Made by a program: the position numbers and the translations under genes | Notes under the pieces: model-generated | What the model was told of the DNA's origin: nothing | Database searches by the model: none | Seen by the model: the letters and a program-made list of their open reading frames with translations, nothing else | Assembly (NCBI GenBank): GCA_963802205.1 | Contig: CAWDHW010000006.1 | Span: 248,001 to 312,000 of the forward strand | Origin: DYRB01 sp963802205 | GTDB lineage: Bacteria; Pseudomonadota; Gammaproteobacteria; Chromatiales; Chromatiaceae | Direction of reading: 5' to 3' | DNA: 64,000 nt | In this document: positions 1-8,618 of the stretch, piece by piece | Layout of the letters: each line of letters begins with the position of its first letter | Numbering within the stretch: position 1 is the stretch's first letter

Positions 1-90
1 TTCAATCTGGTCCTCGACCGCATCCAGCGTGAAACCGAGCACCTCTACCCCCTGATCCGCCGCTTGGACGAGAAGGACCTCGCCGCCTAG
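1..90 (+). CDS. C-terminal end of an unidentified protein (partial)
   Basis: The first 29 codons of the window are open in frame 1 and end in TAG at 88-90. The peptide begins FNLVLDRIQRETEHLYPLIR and ends LDEKDLAA. It is helical and contains an ETEHLYPLI stretch that would suit the last helix of a hemerythrin-like four-helix bundle, but too little is present to name it. The gene begins upstream of the window and converges on the ntrX-like gene, leaving about 50 bp between the two stop codons. Confidence 0.5.
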   Translation, partial: FNLVLDRIQRETEHLYPLIRRLDEKDLAA

Positions 91-143
91 CGGAACTGGC
101 GAGTACCTATCCGGAAAGGCCCTCCGCCACCGTCCACCCGCCG

Positions 144-1514
144 CTATCTCCGCTCCTTGATCTCGATTCCCAGCGAGCGGAGCTTGCGGTAAAGGTGGGT
201 GCGCTCCATTCCGGCCTCCTTGGCCATCTTGCTGACGTTGCTGGCATGCTTCTCGAGTTGGTACTCCAGGTAGGCCTTCTCGAACTGGTCGCGGGCCTCA
301 CGCAGGGGCTGGTCGAAGGAGACCAATCCTTCGAGTGACTGGGGTTGGGTGATCGGGGTGGCGCCGCCGAGGGCCGCCTCCACCTCGCCTTGGGTGATCT
401 CCAGCCCGGCCCCCAGGATCAAGACCCGCTGGACCAGGTTCTTGATCTCCAGGACGTTTCCTGGCCAGGGATAGTTGCGCAGGTAGTTTTGGGCCCCAAC
501 GCTGAAGCGCCGGTAAGGCAGCTTCTCGTGGGTCGAAAAGTAGTCTACATAGAAGTTGAGCAGGTCGGGGATGTCCTCGTTGTGCTCACGCAGCGGCGGG
601 ACATGCAGCGGGACCACATTGAGATGGTAGAAGAGGTCCTCGCGGAAGCGCCCGGCCCGAACCTCCTCCTCCAGATTGCGCTGCGTGGCGGCGACGATGC
701 GCACGTCGATGGCCACCGGGTCTGTCCCCGCCACACGCAGGAAGGAACCGGTATCCAGGGCCCCGAGGAGCTGGGACTGGGCCTCCAGGTCCATGTCCGC
801 GACCTCGTCGAGGAACAGGATGCCCCCCGCCGCCTGCTCCAGGCTGCCGTAGTGGATGTGCCCGCCGTCCTCGCTGCCGAACAGCTCTCGGGCGGCATTG
901 CCGCGGGTGATGACGGAGACCCCGAGATCGACGAAGGGGCGCTCGCGTCGAGCGCTTTGCGCATGCAGGTAACGGGCGAAGGTCTCCCGGCCGCTGCCGG
1001 GCTCCCCGGTGATGAGCACCCAGGTGTCGTGGGCAGCGATACGTTTAACCTGCTCGCGCAGGCGCTGCATGGCGGCGCTGCGCCCGGCGGGCTCGTGGAC
1101 CTGTGGGGTGCGCCGGCGTAGGCCGACGTTCTCCTTGTGGAGTTTGTCCGCCTCCAGGCCGCGTTCCACGGTGAGCAGGAGCTTCGCCATGGACAGCGGC
1201 TTTTCCAGGAAGTCGTAGGCCCCTAACCGGGTCGCCTCCACTGCGGTCTCCACGGTGCCGTGGCCGGACATCATGACGATGGGGCAGGGCAGGCCCTCGT
1301 CCTCGGCCCACTCCTTGAGCAGGCTGATGCCGTCGAGGTCCGGCATCCAGATGTCGAGCAGCATCAGATCGGGGCGTCGGTCGCGTAGGGCCCGGCGCGC
1401 CGCCTCGCCATTTTCGGCGCAACCAACGGTGTAGCCTTCGTCCTCCAGGATCTCCTTGACCAGGCGCCGGATCTCGGGCTCGTCATCGACCACCAGGATG
1501 TGCGTTGCGCTCAT
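144..1514 (-). CDS. ntrX: NtrX-like response regulator with AAA+ and Fis-type domains
   Basis: This is a 456-residue response regulator of the NtrC/NtrX class. The receiver domain occupies residues 5-118 (acidic pair D10/D11, phospho-acceptor D54, K105). An AAA+ domain spans about 145-385, and a Fis-type helix-turn-helix lies at the C-terminus (VSKMAKEAGMERTHLYRKL). Two AAA+ motifs are unusual. The Walker A loop reads GEPGSGRE, with arginine where lysine is normal. The sigma54-contacting GAFTGA loop is absent, because the stretch after ELFGSEDG goes straight on to HIHYGSLEQA. Walker B (ILFLDEVADM) and the arginine-finger region (RFREDLFYHL) are intact. NtrX-like proteins of several proteobacteria are known to lack GAFTGA, so this one may act without classical sigma54 activation. 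The kinase gene lies 22 bp upstream and is presumably its partner. Confidence 0.85.
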   Translation of the reverse strand: MSATHILVVDDEPEIRRLVKEILEDEGYTVGCAENGEAARRALRDRRPDLMLLDIWMPDLDGISLLKEWAEDEGLPCPIVMMSGHGTVETAVEATRLGAYDFLEKPLSMAKLLLTVERGLEADKLHKENVGLRRRTPQVHEPAGRSAAMQRLREQVKRIAAHDTWVLITGEPGSGRETFARYLHAQSARRERPFVDLGVSVITRGNAARELFGSEDGGHIHYGSLEQAAGGILFLDEVADMDLEAQSQLLGALDTGSFLRVAGTDPVAIDVRIVAATQRNLEEEVRAGRFREDLFYHLNVVPLHVPPLREHNEDIPDLLNFYVDYFSTHEKLPYRRFSVGAQNYLRNYPWPGNVLEIKNLVQRVLILGAGLEITQGEVEAALGGATPITQPQSLEGLVSFDQPLREARDQFEKAYLEYQLEKHASNVSKMAKEAGMERTHLYRKLRSLGIEIKERR

Positions 1515-1536
1515 AGTGCTCCGTTCGGCCGGCGTG

Positions 1537-3846
1537 CTAGCTGGCCGGGTCAGTGGACAGTGGGGTTAGGCTGGGTTGCTGCGGCGCCGGGTACGGCGCC
1601 GATGGAGCCTGCGCCTGGTCCTGGGGGCGTCCGCGTGGCTCACCCACGCCAATGGTCCTGTACGAGTCCCTGGGTTGGGTCCCGGCGATGCCGTGCAACG
1701 CGGGGAGCCGGGCGGTGATACAGGCCCCGCGCTCGCCATTGTCGGCCAGAATGATACCGCCGTGCTCCTCGATTATCTTCTTGACGATCGCGAGCCCCAG
1801 TCCGGTCCCCTTGGTCTTGGTGGTGACATAGGGCTCGAACAGGCGACCAAGCATCTCGGGGTCGATGCCGGGGCCGTCATCGGCGATGCGCAGCTCCAAC
1901 AGCGGGCCCTCGGGAGCGGCTTGGGGGTCCGCGACCAGGACGGTGCGGACATGGATCTTGCCGTCGGTCTGCCCCTCCATGGCCTCCTGGGCATTCTTTA
2001 TCAGGTTGTGGACGACCTGACGCAGGCGCAGGGGGTCGCCGAGGATCTGTGCCCCGGGGGCACCCAGCGCCACATCGAGGCCGATCTCGCCGCCGGCGCT
2101 GCGATACAGGTCCAGCACCTCGCCCACCAGGCGGTCGAGCACCAGGGCCTCGGCCTGCATCTGGGGAGCGCGGGCATAGTTGGAAAAGTCATTGACCATG
2201 GCCTTCATGGCCTCGACCTGCTGAACAATAGTGCGGGTGGCGCGGTCGAGGAGCCCCGAGTCGGTCGCGGGGAGCTTGGCCAGGAGCTTGTGGCGCAGGC
2301 GCTCCGCCGAGAGCTGAATCGGGGTCAGCGGGTTCTTTATTTCATGGGCCAGGCGCCGGGCCACCTCGCCCCAGGCCGCGTCGCGCTGGGCCTGGACCAA
2401 GGTGGTGACATCGTCGAAGACCACCACATGGCTGGGTCCCTGAAACCCAGGCTCCGGAAGCGGGCTGCCGCGGCACATCAGGACCTGGCGTCCCTCGCTG
2501 CCGAACAGGGTGACCTCGGCCCGCCAGTCGTGTGCCTCGGAGAGGTGGTGATGGACGGCCTCGGCCCAGCGCTCCAGACGCGGATGGGCCTGCTCCAGTT
2601 CCTGGAGGGTCGGGGCCGCATCTTCCGGAAGGGTCAGGTGCAGAATTTGACGGGCCGCGGGGTTGGCGGTGCGCAAGCGCCTCTCCGAGTCGAATACCAC
2701 AACCCCGGAGGAAAGGCGCCCAAGGACGGTCTCCAGGTAGGCCCGCTGCGACTCCACCGCCCGCTGGCTGCGGTCGGCGGCGTCCCTGGCCTGGGCGATG
2801 CGGCGGGTCATGGTGTTGAAAGAGGAGACCAGGAAGGCCAGTTCGTCGTCGTACTTCGGTTGCGGAAGCTGTTGCTCGTAGTCCCCCTCGGCTACCGCGC
2901 GGGTGCCGCGGGCGATGTCCGCCACTGGGGCCACCAGGCGTCGTGCCGTGTGGAAGGCGGCGATCAGGGCGGCCATCACCCCGGCCACCAGGACCAGGGA
3001 CAGGGTCAGCGAGAAGCTGACCTTGATGGATTGACGCAGATAGGCCAGCTCCCGGTAGCGGTTATAGGCCCCTTCCAGCCGTGTGGCCAGTGCCGTCACG
3101 CGATCCGAAGTGGGAAAGATGGCCTGGAGGGTCAGGGGTCGCCCGCGCGGGTCGCTCACCAGGGTGCGTACCACCAGCTCGTCGCTTGGGTTGACCTCCA
3201 GGGCGACGAAGTTCTTGCCGTTGCGCACCCCCTGAAAGACCTCTCGATCGGGTTGGTCGGCGACCAACTTGGTCGGGTCCTCGTTCGCTGTGCCATAGAC
3301 CTGAGCGGAGGGGCCGAACAGGGTCAATTCCAGGGCGCCGGACTGTTCGCGCAGGTCCCCCAGGGTCAGGGCCAGGGCCGTGGAGGAGCGGTCCTCGATC
3401 CCGGCGAGGAGTTGTTCGGCGTATTTGGACAGGACCCGCTGGTTGAGGTCGAGGGATGCCTGATTCAGGGTCAGTGCGTCCTGCATGGCGCGGTCGATCT
3501 CCACATCGAACCAGGCGTCGATGCCGCGCAACAGAAAGACCAGGGAAAAGTAGTAGACCACCGCCACCGGCAGCAGGGAAATCAGGGCGAACAGGACCAC
3601 CAGGCGAGCGGTGAGGCGGGAGCCGGCTACCTTTTCCCGATAGTGGCGCACCAGTTGCACCACGTTGACGGCAACTGTGGCGAACAGGGCCACCAGCCCG
3701 GCGAGGACCAGGAACAGCAGGGGGACGAAGGCCCGGCTCAACTCCTCGGAGCGCTGCACCGCGTCGCTCATCAGGTCCAGGGCGACGAGCAGGGCGACCA
3801 GTAGGGTCGCCACCGGCAGTATCCCGACGCCGCGCAGTCGTCTCAT
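1537..3846 (-). CDS. ntrY: NtrY-like membrane sensor histidine kinase
   Basis: This is a 769-residue sensor kinase, paired with the response-regulator gene downstream. The N-terminal part has several hydrophobic segments: residues around 7-25, 38-70, 85-110, and a later one before the HAMP region (SLTLSLVLVAGVMAALIAAF). A large extracytoplasmic loop lies between the last two. HAMP and PAS regions follow, then a HisKA domain with the phospho-accepting histidine in RRLAHEIKNPLTPIQLSAER, and a HATPase domain with N and G boxes (NLIKNAQEAM, IADDGPGID, GTGLGLAIVKKI). I chose the second ATG because it overlaps the stop of the DUF4390 gene as ATGA (3843-3846), a coupling seen often in this window. 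An ATG five codons upstream (3861) is also possible. The likely role is sensing nitrogen or redox state. Confidence 0.85.
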   Translation of the reverse strand: MRRLRGVGILPVATLLVALLVALDLMSDAVQRSEELSRAFVPLLFLVLAGLVALFATVAVNVVQLVRHYREKVAGSRLTARLVVLFALISLLPVAVVYYFSLVFLLRGIDAWFDVEIDRAMQDALTLNQASLDLNQRVLSKYAEQLLAGIEDRSSTALALTLGDLREQSGALELTLFGPSAQVYGTANEDPTKLVADQPDREVFQGVRNGKNFVALEVNPSDELVVRTLVSDPRGRPLTLQAIFPTSDRVTALATRLEGAYNRYRELAYLRQSIKVSFSLTLSLVLVAGVMAALIAAFHTARRLVAPVADIARGTRAVAEGDYEQQLPQPKYDDELAFLVSSFNTMTRRIAQARDAADRSQRAVESQRAYLETVLGRLSSGVVVFDSERRLRTANPAARQILHLTLPEDAAPTLQELEQAHPRLERWAEAVHHHLSEAHDWRAEVTLFGSEGRQVLMCRGSPLPEPGFQGPSHVVVFDDVTTLVQAQRDAAWGEVARRLAHEIKNPLTPIQLSAERLRHKLLAKLPATDSGLLDRATRTIVQQVEAMKAMVNDFSNYARAPQMQAEALVLDRLVGEVLDLYRSAGGEIGLDVALGAPGAQILGDPLRLRQVVHNLIKNAQEAMEGQTDGKIHVRTVLVADPQAAPEGPLLELRIADDGPGIDPEMLGRLFEPYVTTKTKGTGLGLAIVKKIIEEHGGIILADNGERGACITARLPALHGIAGTQPRDSYRTIGVGEPRGRPQDQAQAPSAPYPAPQQPSLTPLSTDPAS

Positions 3847-4406
3847 GGCTTCAGGGGCCACCGGGTCCAGCCCGTGGAGAGCTTCCAGGACGGACGTAGA
3901 TAGGCCATGGGGCGCAGCGGCAGGGGCAATTCCTCGATATCGAGTTCCGCCTTGAGGTGGACCTGGTAGTCGTTCTTCGGGTCGAGGCGGGCGGCGTCGA
4001 TCAAACCCAGGCCCTGGATCTCGCCTAGGGCGGCGATGGCCGCATCCCGGGTGACGAAGCTGCGCCCGCCCTCGCCCGGGACCTGCGAGACCACGAAGCG
4101 CTCCGACAAGGGTTTGTAGCGGATGCTGTAGCGAAGGCGCAGATCCACCAGATTGTCGGCCCAGATCCAGGCACCCTTGGGCCGAAGCTGGACGTGGACC
4201 TCGATCGTCAGGGGAACGCCGTTGTCCAACGCCTCCAGGGCCAGCTCGCTGAAGCCGTAGTGGATCTGGGCGTCGAGGGTATAGGTCTGGCCATCGAGCC
4301 GTGTGCGGGCCGACTCAACGCGGAAGCTGTCGGCGGCGAGTGCGGGCGTGGCCAGGGTCCAGAGGGCCATCAGCATCAGCCGCCAGGGCAGGTGACGGGC
4401 GTTCAT
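3843..4406 (-). CDS. DUF4390 family exported protein
   Basis: This is a 187-residue protein with an N-terminal signal peptide (MNARHLPWRLMLMALWTLAT, with likely cleavage after PALA). It is followed by a beta-rich domain typical of DUF4390 proteins, which usually sit beside ntrY/ntrX and rsmB in gammaproteobacteria. The start at 4406 overlaps the rsmB stop as ATGA, and its own stop overlaps the ntrY start the same way. The set rsmB-DUF4390-ntrY-ntrX is therefore probably one translationally coupled operon. The open frame extends further upstream, but that part is an antisense-like shadow of rsmB. No catalytic motif is visible and the molecular function is unknown. The protein is probably periplasmic. 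Confidence 0.75.
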   Translation of the reverse strand: MNARHLPWRLMLMALWTLATPALAADSFRVESARTRLDGQTYTLDAQIHYGFSELALEALDNGVPLTIEVHVQLRPKGAWIWADNLVDLRLRYSIRYKPLSERFVVSQVPGEGGRSFVTRDAAIAALGEIQGLGLIDAARLDPKNDYQVHLKAELDIEELPLPLRPMAYLRPSWKLSTGWTRWPLKP

Positions 4407-5794
4407 GCGGCGATCCGCTTGAGTCGCGCATAGAAGAAGCCATCCATGCCACCGGCCTCCGGCAGGATCTGGCGGCCGGGACCCCGGATCAGGCCCCAGG
4501 GGGCCTCGATGGGGTCGCTGCGGGCATCCATGGTGCGCCCAAGGAAGGCGGTCACCTGGTCTTCGTTCTCCTGCGGGAGCAGGGAGCAGGTGACATAGAG
4601 CAGGGTCCCGCCCGGGGCCAGGAGGGGCCAGACGGCGTCGAGGATGCGCCCTTGCAGGGCGGCCAGGCGGGCGATGTCCGTATCGCGGCGCAGCCACTTG
4701 ATGTCCGGGTGGCGGCGGATGACCCCGGTCGCCGAACAGGGGACGTCGAGCAGGATGCGTCGATAGGGCCCCTGGGCCCAGTCGCCGTCCGGGGCGGCGG
4801 CATCGCCAATGCAGGTGCGGGCCCTGACACCAAGGCGTGCCAGGCCCTCATCGACCCGGGCCAGGCGCTGGGGATCGAGATCGACCGCGGTGAGGTCGAG
4901 GTCGTTGTCCGCCAGTTCCAGCAGGTGAGCGGCCTTGCCCCCCGGTGCGGCGCAGGCGTCGAGAATGCGCTCCCCCGGCTGCGGGTCGAGCAGAAAGGCG
5001 GCGAGTTGGGCCCCACCGTCCTGGACCGATACCAGACCTGCATCGAACCCGGGAAGACGGGCCGTGGCTACCGGGGCATCGAGGGTCAGGCCGGCTGCGG
5101 CGTGGGGCAGGGGGCGGGCGCTGATGCCGTTCTCCGCGAGCTGGGCGGCATAATTGCGCCGGTCTGTCCGCAGGCGGTTGACGCGCAGGGTCATGGGGGG
5201 GCGGGTGTTGCTGGCGTCGCAGATGGCCTGCCAATGGTCCGGCCAGGCGGCCTGGAGGCGCCCGAGCAGCCAGTCCGGGAATAGCCAGCGGACACGCGGA
5301 GCCTCGGCTGAGGCGGCCTCCAGGGTGTCCTTTTCGCGTTCGTAGCGGCGCAGCAGGGCATTGACCAGACCCGCGGCCCAGGGACGACGCTGAGCGCGGG
5401 CCGCAGCCACGGTGGCGGCCACCGCAGCGTGGGGCGGGATGCGGGTCGCAATGAGCTGGTATAGCCCGACCAGGATCAGGGCCTCCAGATCGCCCTCCCC
5501 GGGTTTGAGGGGTTTGTGCATGAGCCCCGCCGCAAGAAATTCGAGGCGTGGCAACAGGCGTAGGGTGCCGTAGCTCAACTCCTGTACCAGAGCGCGGTCG
5601 CGTGTGTCCGTCAGGGCCTGTACCTCGGGCATGACCAGGGCCTCATCCAGGGATCGCTTCTGACCGCGGACGGCATCCACGACCGCGGCCGCCGCAGCCC
5701 GGGGGGCGGCGCCTGCGCCGGCGCTGGCCTCTGGGGCGGCGTATGTCCTAAGCCTTTGTTCAGCCAAGGACGTGCCCGGCGAGGTTGTGCGCAT
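4403..5794 (-). CDS. rsmB: 16S rRNA m5C967 methyltransferase RsmB (Sun)
   Basis: RsmB methylates C967 of 16S rRNA from S-adenosylmethionine. The 463-residue length fits the family. An N-terminal NusB-like helical domain (to about residue 165) precedes a Rossmann methyltransferase domain. Visible motifs are the AdoMet motif ILDACAAPGGKAAHLLELA, the LLDVPCSATGVIRRHPDIKW motif with one catalytic cysteine, and a second cysteine in LLYVTCSLLPQEN. The ATG at 5794 overlaps the 3' end of fmt by 35 bp. A TTG at 5767 would give the tighter overlap usual in this operon. Fmt and def lie immediately upstream in the same orientation, the common fmt-rsmB neighbourhood. Confidence 0.93.
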   Translation of the reverse strand: MRTTSPGTSLAEQRLRTYAAPEASAGAGAAPRAAAAAVVDAVRGQKRSLDEALVMPEVQALTDTRDRALVQELSYGTLRLLPRLEFLAAGLMHKPLKPGEGDLEALILVGLYQLIATRIPPHAAVAATVAAARAQRRPWAAGLVNALLRRYEREKDTLEAASAEAPRVRWLFPDWLLGRLQAAWPDHWQAICDASNTRPPMTLRVNRLRTDRRNYAAQLAENGISARPLPHAAAGLTLDAPVATARLPGFDAGLVSVQDGGAQLAAFLLDPQPGERILDACAAPGGKAAHLLELADNDLDLTAVDLDPQRLARVDEGLARLGVRARTCIGDAAAPDGDWAQGPYRRILLDVPCSATGVIRRHPDIKWLRRDTDIARLAALQGRILDAVWPLLAPGGTLLYVTCSLLPQENEDQVTAFLGRTMDARSDPIEAPWGLIRGPGRQILPEAGGMDGFFYARLKRIAA

Positions 5795-6710
5795 TGAGAA
5801 ATTCCGCGGCGGTCATGGGGCGCTTGCCCGGGAGTTGCAGTCGGGTGATACGCAGGAACCCGTCGCCTGTAGCGACGTCGATGCCGACCTTGGAGGTATT
5901 GACGACCGAACCGGGGGCGAGCCCGCCGGGGTCAGCGTCGGGGAGGGGCTCGGCGGCCCAGACCCGTAGGGTTACTTCGCCCAGGCGCGTCTCCGCCACC
6001 GGCCAGGGATCGAAGGCGCGCACCTGGCGGTCGATGCCCAGGGTGGCCCCGGACCAGTCGATGACAGCCTCGTCCTTCAGGAGTTTCTTGGCGTAGACGG
6101 CCCCGGCGTCTTCCTGGGGCGTCGGCGTCAGGGACCCGGCGAGGATGCCCGGGAGGGCCTCCATCAGGGCCTGTGCGCCGATCCGGCACAGGCGGTCGTG
6201 CAGGGTGCCGCCGGTCTCCCGCGGGGCTATCGGGGTGGTGTGGGTGAGGAACATGGGGCCTGTGTCGAGCCCTGCCTCCATCCCCATGATGGTCACCCCG
6301 GTCTGGCTGTCCCCGGCGAGGATGGCCCGCTGGATCGGCGCTGCCCCGCGCCAACGCGGCAGCAGCGAGGCATGCACATTGACGCAGCCCAGGCGCGGGG
6401 CCGCCAGGACCCGCTTGGGCAGCAACAGCCCGTAGGCGACCACTACCATGAGGTCAGCGTCCAGGGCGCGGAGTGCCGCTTGCGCATCCTTGTCTCGCAG
6501 GGTTGGAGGTTGCAGGACTGGCAGCCCGCGGGCCAGGGCGGCCTGCTTGACCGGACTGGCGGCGAGCTTGCGCCCGCGGCCGGCAGGGCGGTCGGGTTGG
6601 GTGTAGACAGCAACGACCTCGATGCCGCCCGTACCCGGGCCATCCGTCAGCGCGGTCAGGCAGGGGACGGCAAACTCTGGGGTGCCGGCAAAGAGAATGC
6701 GTGCAGTCAT
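5760..6710 (-). CDS. fmt: Methionyl-tRNA formyltransferase
   Basis: Fmt formylates initiator Met-tRNA with 10-formyl-tetrahydrofolate. From the ATG at 6710 it has 316 residues, the family's usual length. The N-terminal formyltransferase fold begins MTARILFAGTPEFAVPCL. It contains the conserved NVHASLLPRWRGAAPIQRAI block (catalytic Asn and His) and the GxDTG motif in MEAGLDTGPM, followed by the C-terminal OB-like domain. An in-frame ATG at 6896 adds 62 residues overlapping def and does not look like protein. Def lies 35 bp upstream in the same direction. Fmt adds the formyl group that Def later removes, so the pair is functionally coupled. Confidence 0.95.
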   Translation of the reverse strand: MTARILFAGTPEFAVPCLTALTDGPGTGGIEVVAVYTQPDRPAGRGRKLAASPVKQAALARGLPVLQPPTLRDKDAQAALRALDADLMVVVAYGLLLPKRVLAAPRLGCVNVHASLLPRWRGAAPIQRAILAGDSQTGVTIMGMEAGLDTGPMFLTHTTPIAPRETGGTLHDRLCRIGAQALMEALPGILAGSLTPTPQEDAGAVYAKKLLKDEAVIDWSGATLGIDRQVRAFDPWPVAETRLGEVTLRVWAAEPLPDADPGGLAPGSVVNTSKVGIDVATGDGFLRITRLQLPGKRPMTAAEFLNAHNLAGHVLG

Positions 6711-6745
6711 AGCCGGGGCCTCCAGGATCTCAGGTCGAGGTGCGA

Positions 6746-7282
6746 TCAAATGGCCCGACGCCGAGGCTCGCCCTGGGCTGGGACCTGGTCGCGCAGGTCC
6801 TTTTCCAGACGTCGGCGGATACGCTGGCGCTTGAGGGACGAGAGGTAATCGACGAAAAGCTTGCCGTCGAGGTGGTCGATCTCGTGCTGGATGCACACCG
6901 CCAGCAGGCCATCCGTCTCGATCTCAAAGGGTTTGCCGTCCCGGTCCAGGGCGCGCACCCTGACACGCTCGGCCCGGGACACGCTCTCGTAGAAGCCGGG
7001 GACCGACAGACAACCCTCATCCATCTGCTCGACGCCGGAAAGATCGAGGATCTCCGGATTGATCAGACACAGAGGGGCATCGTTGGTGTCGGAGACGTCG
7101 ATGACCACCACCCGCAGGGAGACATCGACCTGGGTCGCCGCCAGGCCGATGCCTGGGGCCGCGTACATGGTCTCGAACATGTCGGCAACCAGTTGCCGCA
7201 CTTTCGCATCGACCTCGCGCACGGGCTTGGCCTTGGTGCGCAGGCGTGGGTTGGGGAAGGTGAGGATCGGGAGCTTTGCCAT
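6746..7282 (-). CDS. def: Peptide deformylase
   Basis: Def removes the N-formyl group from nascent proteins using a metal, usually Fe2+. The protein has 178 residues. All three signature motifs are present: GIGLAATQ (motif I), EGCLSVP (motif II, with the metal-ligand cysteine), and QHEIDHLDG (motif III, two metal-ligand histidines and the catalytic glutamate). It is the first gene of the minus-strand run def-fmt-rsmB-DUF4390-ntrY-ntrX. It faces the divergent LysM gene across a 136-bp gap that must carry both promoters. Confidence 0.96.
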   Translation of the reverse strand: MAKLPILTFPNPRLRTKAKPVREVDAKVRQLVADMFETMYAAPGIGLAATQVDVSLRVVVIDVSDTNDAPLCLINPEILDLSGVEQMDEGCLSVPGFYESVSRAERVRVRALDRDGKPFEIETDGLLAVCIQHEIDHLDGKLFVDYLSSLKRQRIRRRLEKDLRDQVPAQGEPRRRAI

Positions 7283-7418
7283 GGGTAGGTGACGGAGGTC
7301 TCAGGCCAGTTGGTGGCGGGCTGGTAGCATCCGCGACCTATGCGTTAACATCGCGATAATACAACATTTGGCCGCTTTGCCGGGTGTAGCGGCTTGCCAG
7401 TCCAACCACGGAGCGACC

Positions 7419-8618
7419 ATGCGATCCCAGTTCCCGGTGTCGGCGTTGCGAGCTGTCCTGTTGCCGCTCCTCCTGGTGCTGGGCCCCGGCGTCGCGACGG
7501 CGGAGGGGGTCGCCCTCAATCCGAGCCGACCTCAGACCTATGTCGTGCGCCCCGGGGACACGCTCTGGGCGATCGCCGAACGCTTCCTGAACAACCCCTG
7601 GGACTGGCGCAAGGTGTGGGAGTCCAACCCTGGTGTTGCCAACCCCGATCTGATCTTTCCCGGGGATACCCTGCGCCTCGTCGAGGGCAAGGGTGGGCCA
7701 CGGGTGCGCTTGGAGCGTGGCAAGCGGACGGTCAGGCTCTCGCCGCGGGTGCGGGTGGAAGACCTGGAGGCCCCGATTCCGACCATCCCGATCCACGTCA
7801 TAGCGCCGTTCCTGAGCCAGCCTTATGTCGCCCAGAACGATGAAATCCAGCGTGCGCCCTATGTGGTGGGATTCCCGGACGAACGCGTCGCGGGCGGTCT
7901 CAACGACGCCTTCTATGTCCGTGGGATACGCGACGCCAGCGCCATCGGTTACACGGTGCTGCGACCAGGGGGCCCTTACACCGACCCGGATACCAGCGAG
8001 GTCTTGGGTTATGAGGCCGCCTTTGTGGCGGGTGCACAGGTGCGCCGGCAGGGCGACCCGGCCACCCTCGTCACCACCCAGTCGGCGATGGAGGTCCTGG
8101 AGGGTGACCGACTGGTTCCCGCCAGGAAGGATGAGGCCCTCACGAACTTCTATCCGGTTCCCGCCACGGCGGGTATGACGGCGCGCATCATCGCTGTCCT
8201 CAACGGGGTCACCCAGATCGGCCAGTACAACATCGTTGTACTCAACCGCGGCAGCCGGAGCGGGGTCGCGCAGGGGCAAGTCTTTGAGGTTTACGCGGGC
8301 GGTACGGAGCAAACCGACCGCATCCGCGCACGCGATGACGAGTGGGCGCGGGACTGGAGGAGCGAGTCCCCGCTGACCCAGGAATTCTGGTATGGCCGCG
8401 CCCGCCAGGACGGCTGGATCGAGGGCAAGCCCAGTCCCGACGCGCCCCTGCCACTGCACGCGGACGTAAACAAGCGGTCTGGTGCGTACGTCACGCCGTT
8501 CGAGGCGGCAGGGGCGCTGATGGTCTTCCGAGTCTTCGATCGGATCAGCTTTGGTCTGATCATGCGGGCCACGCGACCCATCCACGTCCTCGACACAGCG
8601 GCCGCGCCATCGTCCTGA
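7419..8618 (+). CDS. Secreted LysM-domain protein
   Basis: This is a 399-residue exported protein. A signal peptide (about residues 1-28, hydrophobic core LPLLLVLGPGVA) precedes one LysM domain at about 33-80 (QTYVVRPGDTLWAIAERFLN, ending in the IFPGDTLRLV signature). LysM binds peptidoglycan glycan. The remaining 300 residues carry no motif I recognise. LysM proteins of this length are commonly found between def and dprA in gammaproteobacteria, which is the arrangement here. The start at 7419 places the signal peptide at the N-terminus; the upstream in-frame ATG at 7368 would bury it. Confidence 0.85.
   Translation: MRSQFPVSALRAVLLPLLLVLGPGVATAEGVALNPSRPQTYVVRPGDTLWAIAERFLNNPWDWRKVWESNPGVANPDLIFPGDTLRLVEGKGGPRVRLERGKRTVRLSPRVRVEDLEAPIPTIPIHVIAPFLSQPYVAQNDEIQRAPYVVGFPDERVAGGLNDAFYVRGIRDASAIGYTVLRPGGPYTDPDTSEVLGYEAAFVAGAQVRRQGDPATLVTTQSAMEVLEGDRLVPARKDEALTNFYPVPATAGMTARIIAVLNGVTQIGQYNIVVLNRGSRSGVAQGQVFEVYAGGTEQTDRIRARDDEWARDWRSESPLTQEFWYGRARQDGWIEGKPSPDAPLPLHADVNKRSGAYVTPFEAAGALMVFRVFDRISFGLIMRATRPIHVLDTAAAPSS

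Noticed and set aside
1576..3804. A 742-codon open frame on the plus strand opposite ntrY
   Set aside because: It is a high-GC antisense shadow. The minus strand has complete kinase motifs in the same span, and the plus frame is low-complexity with no domain.
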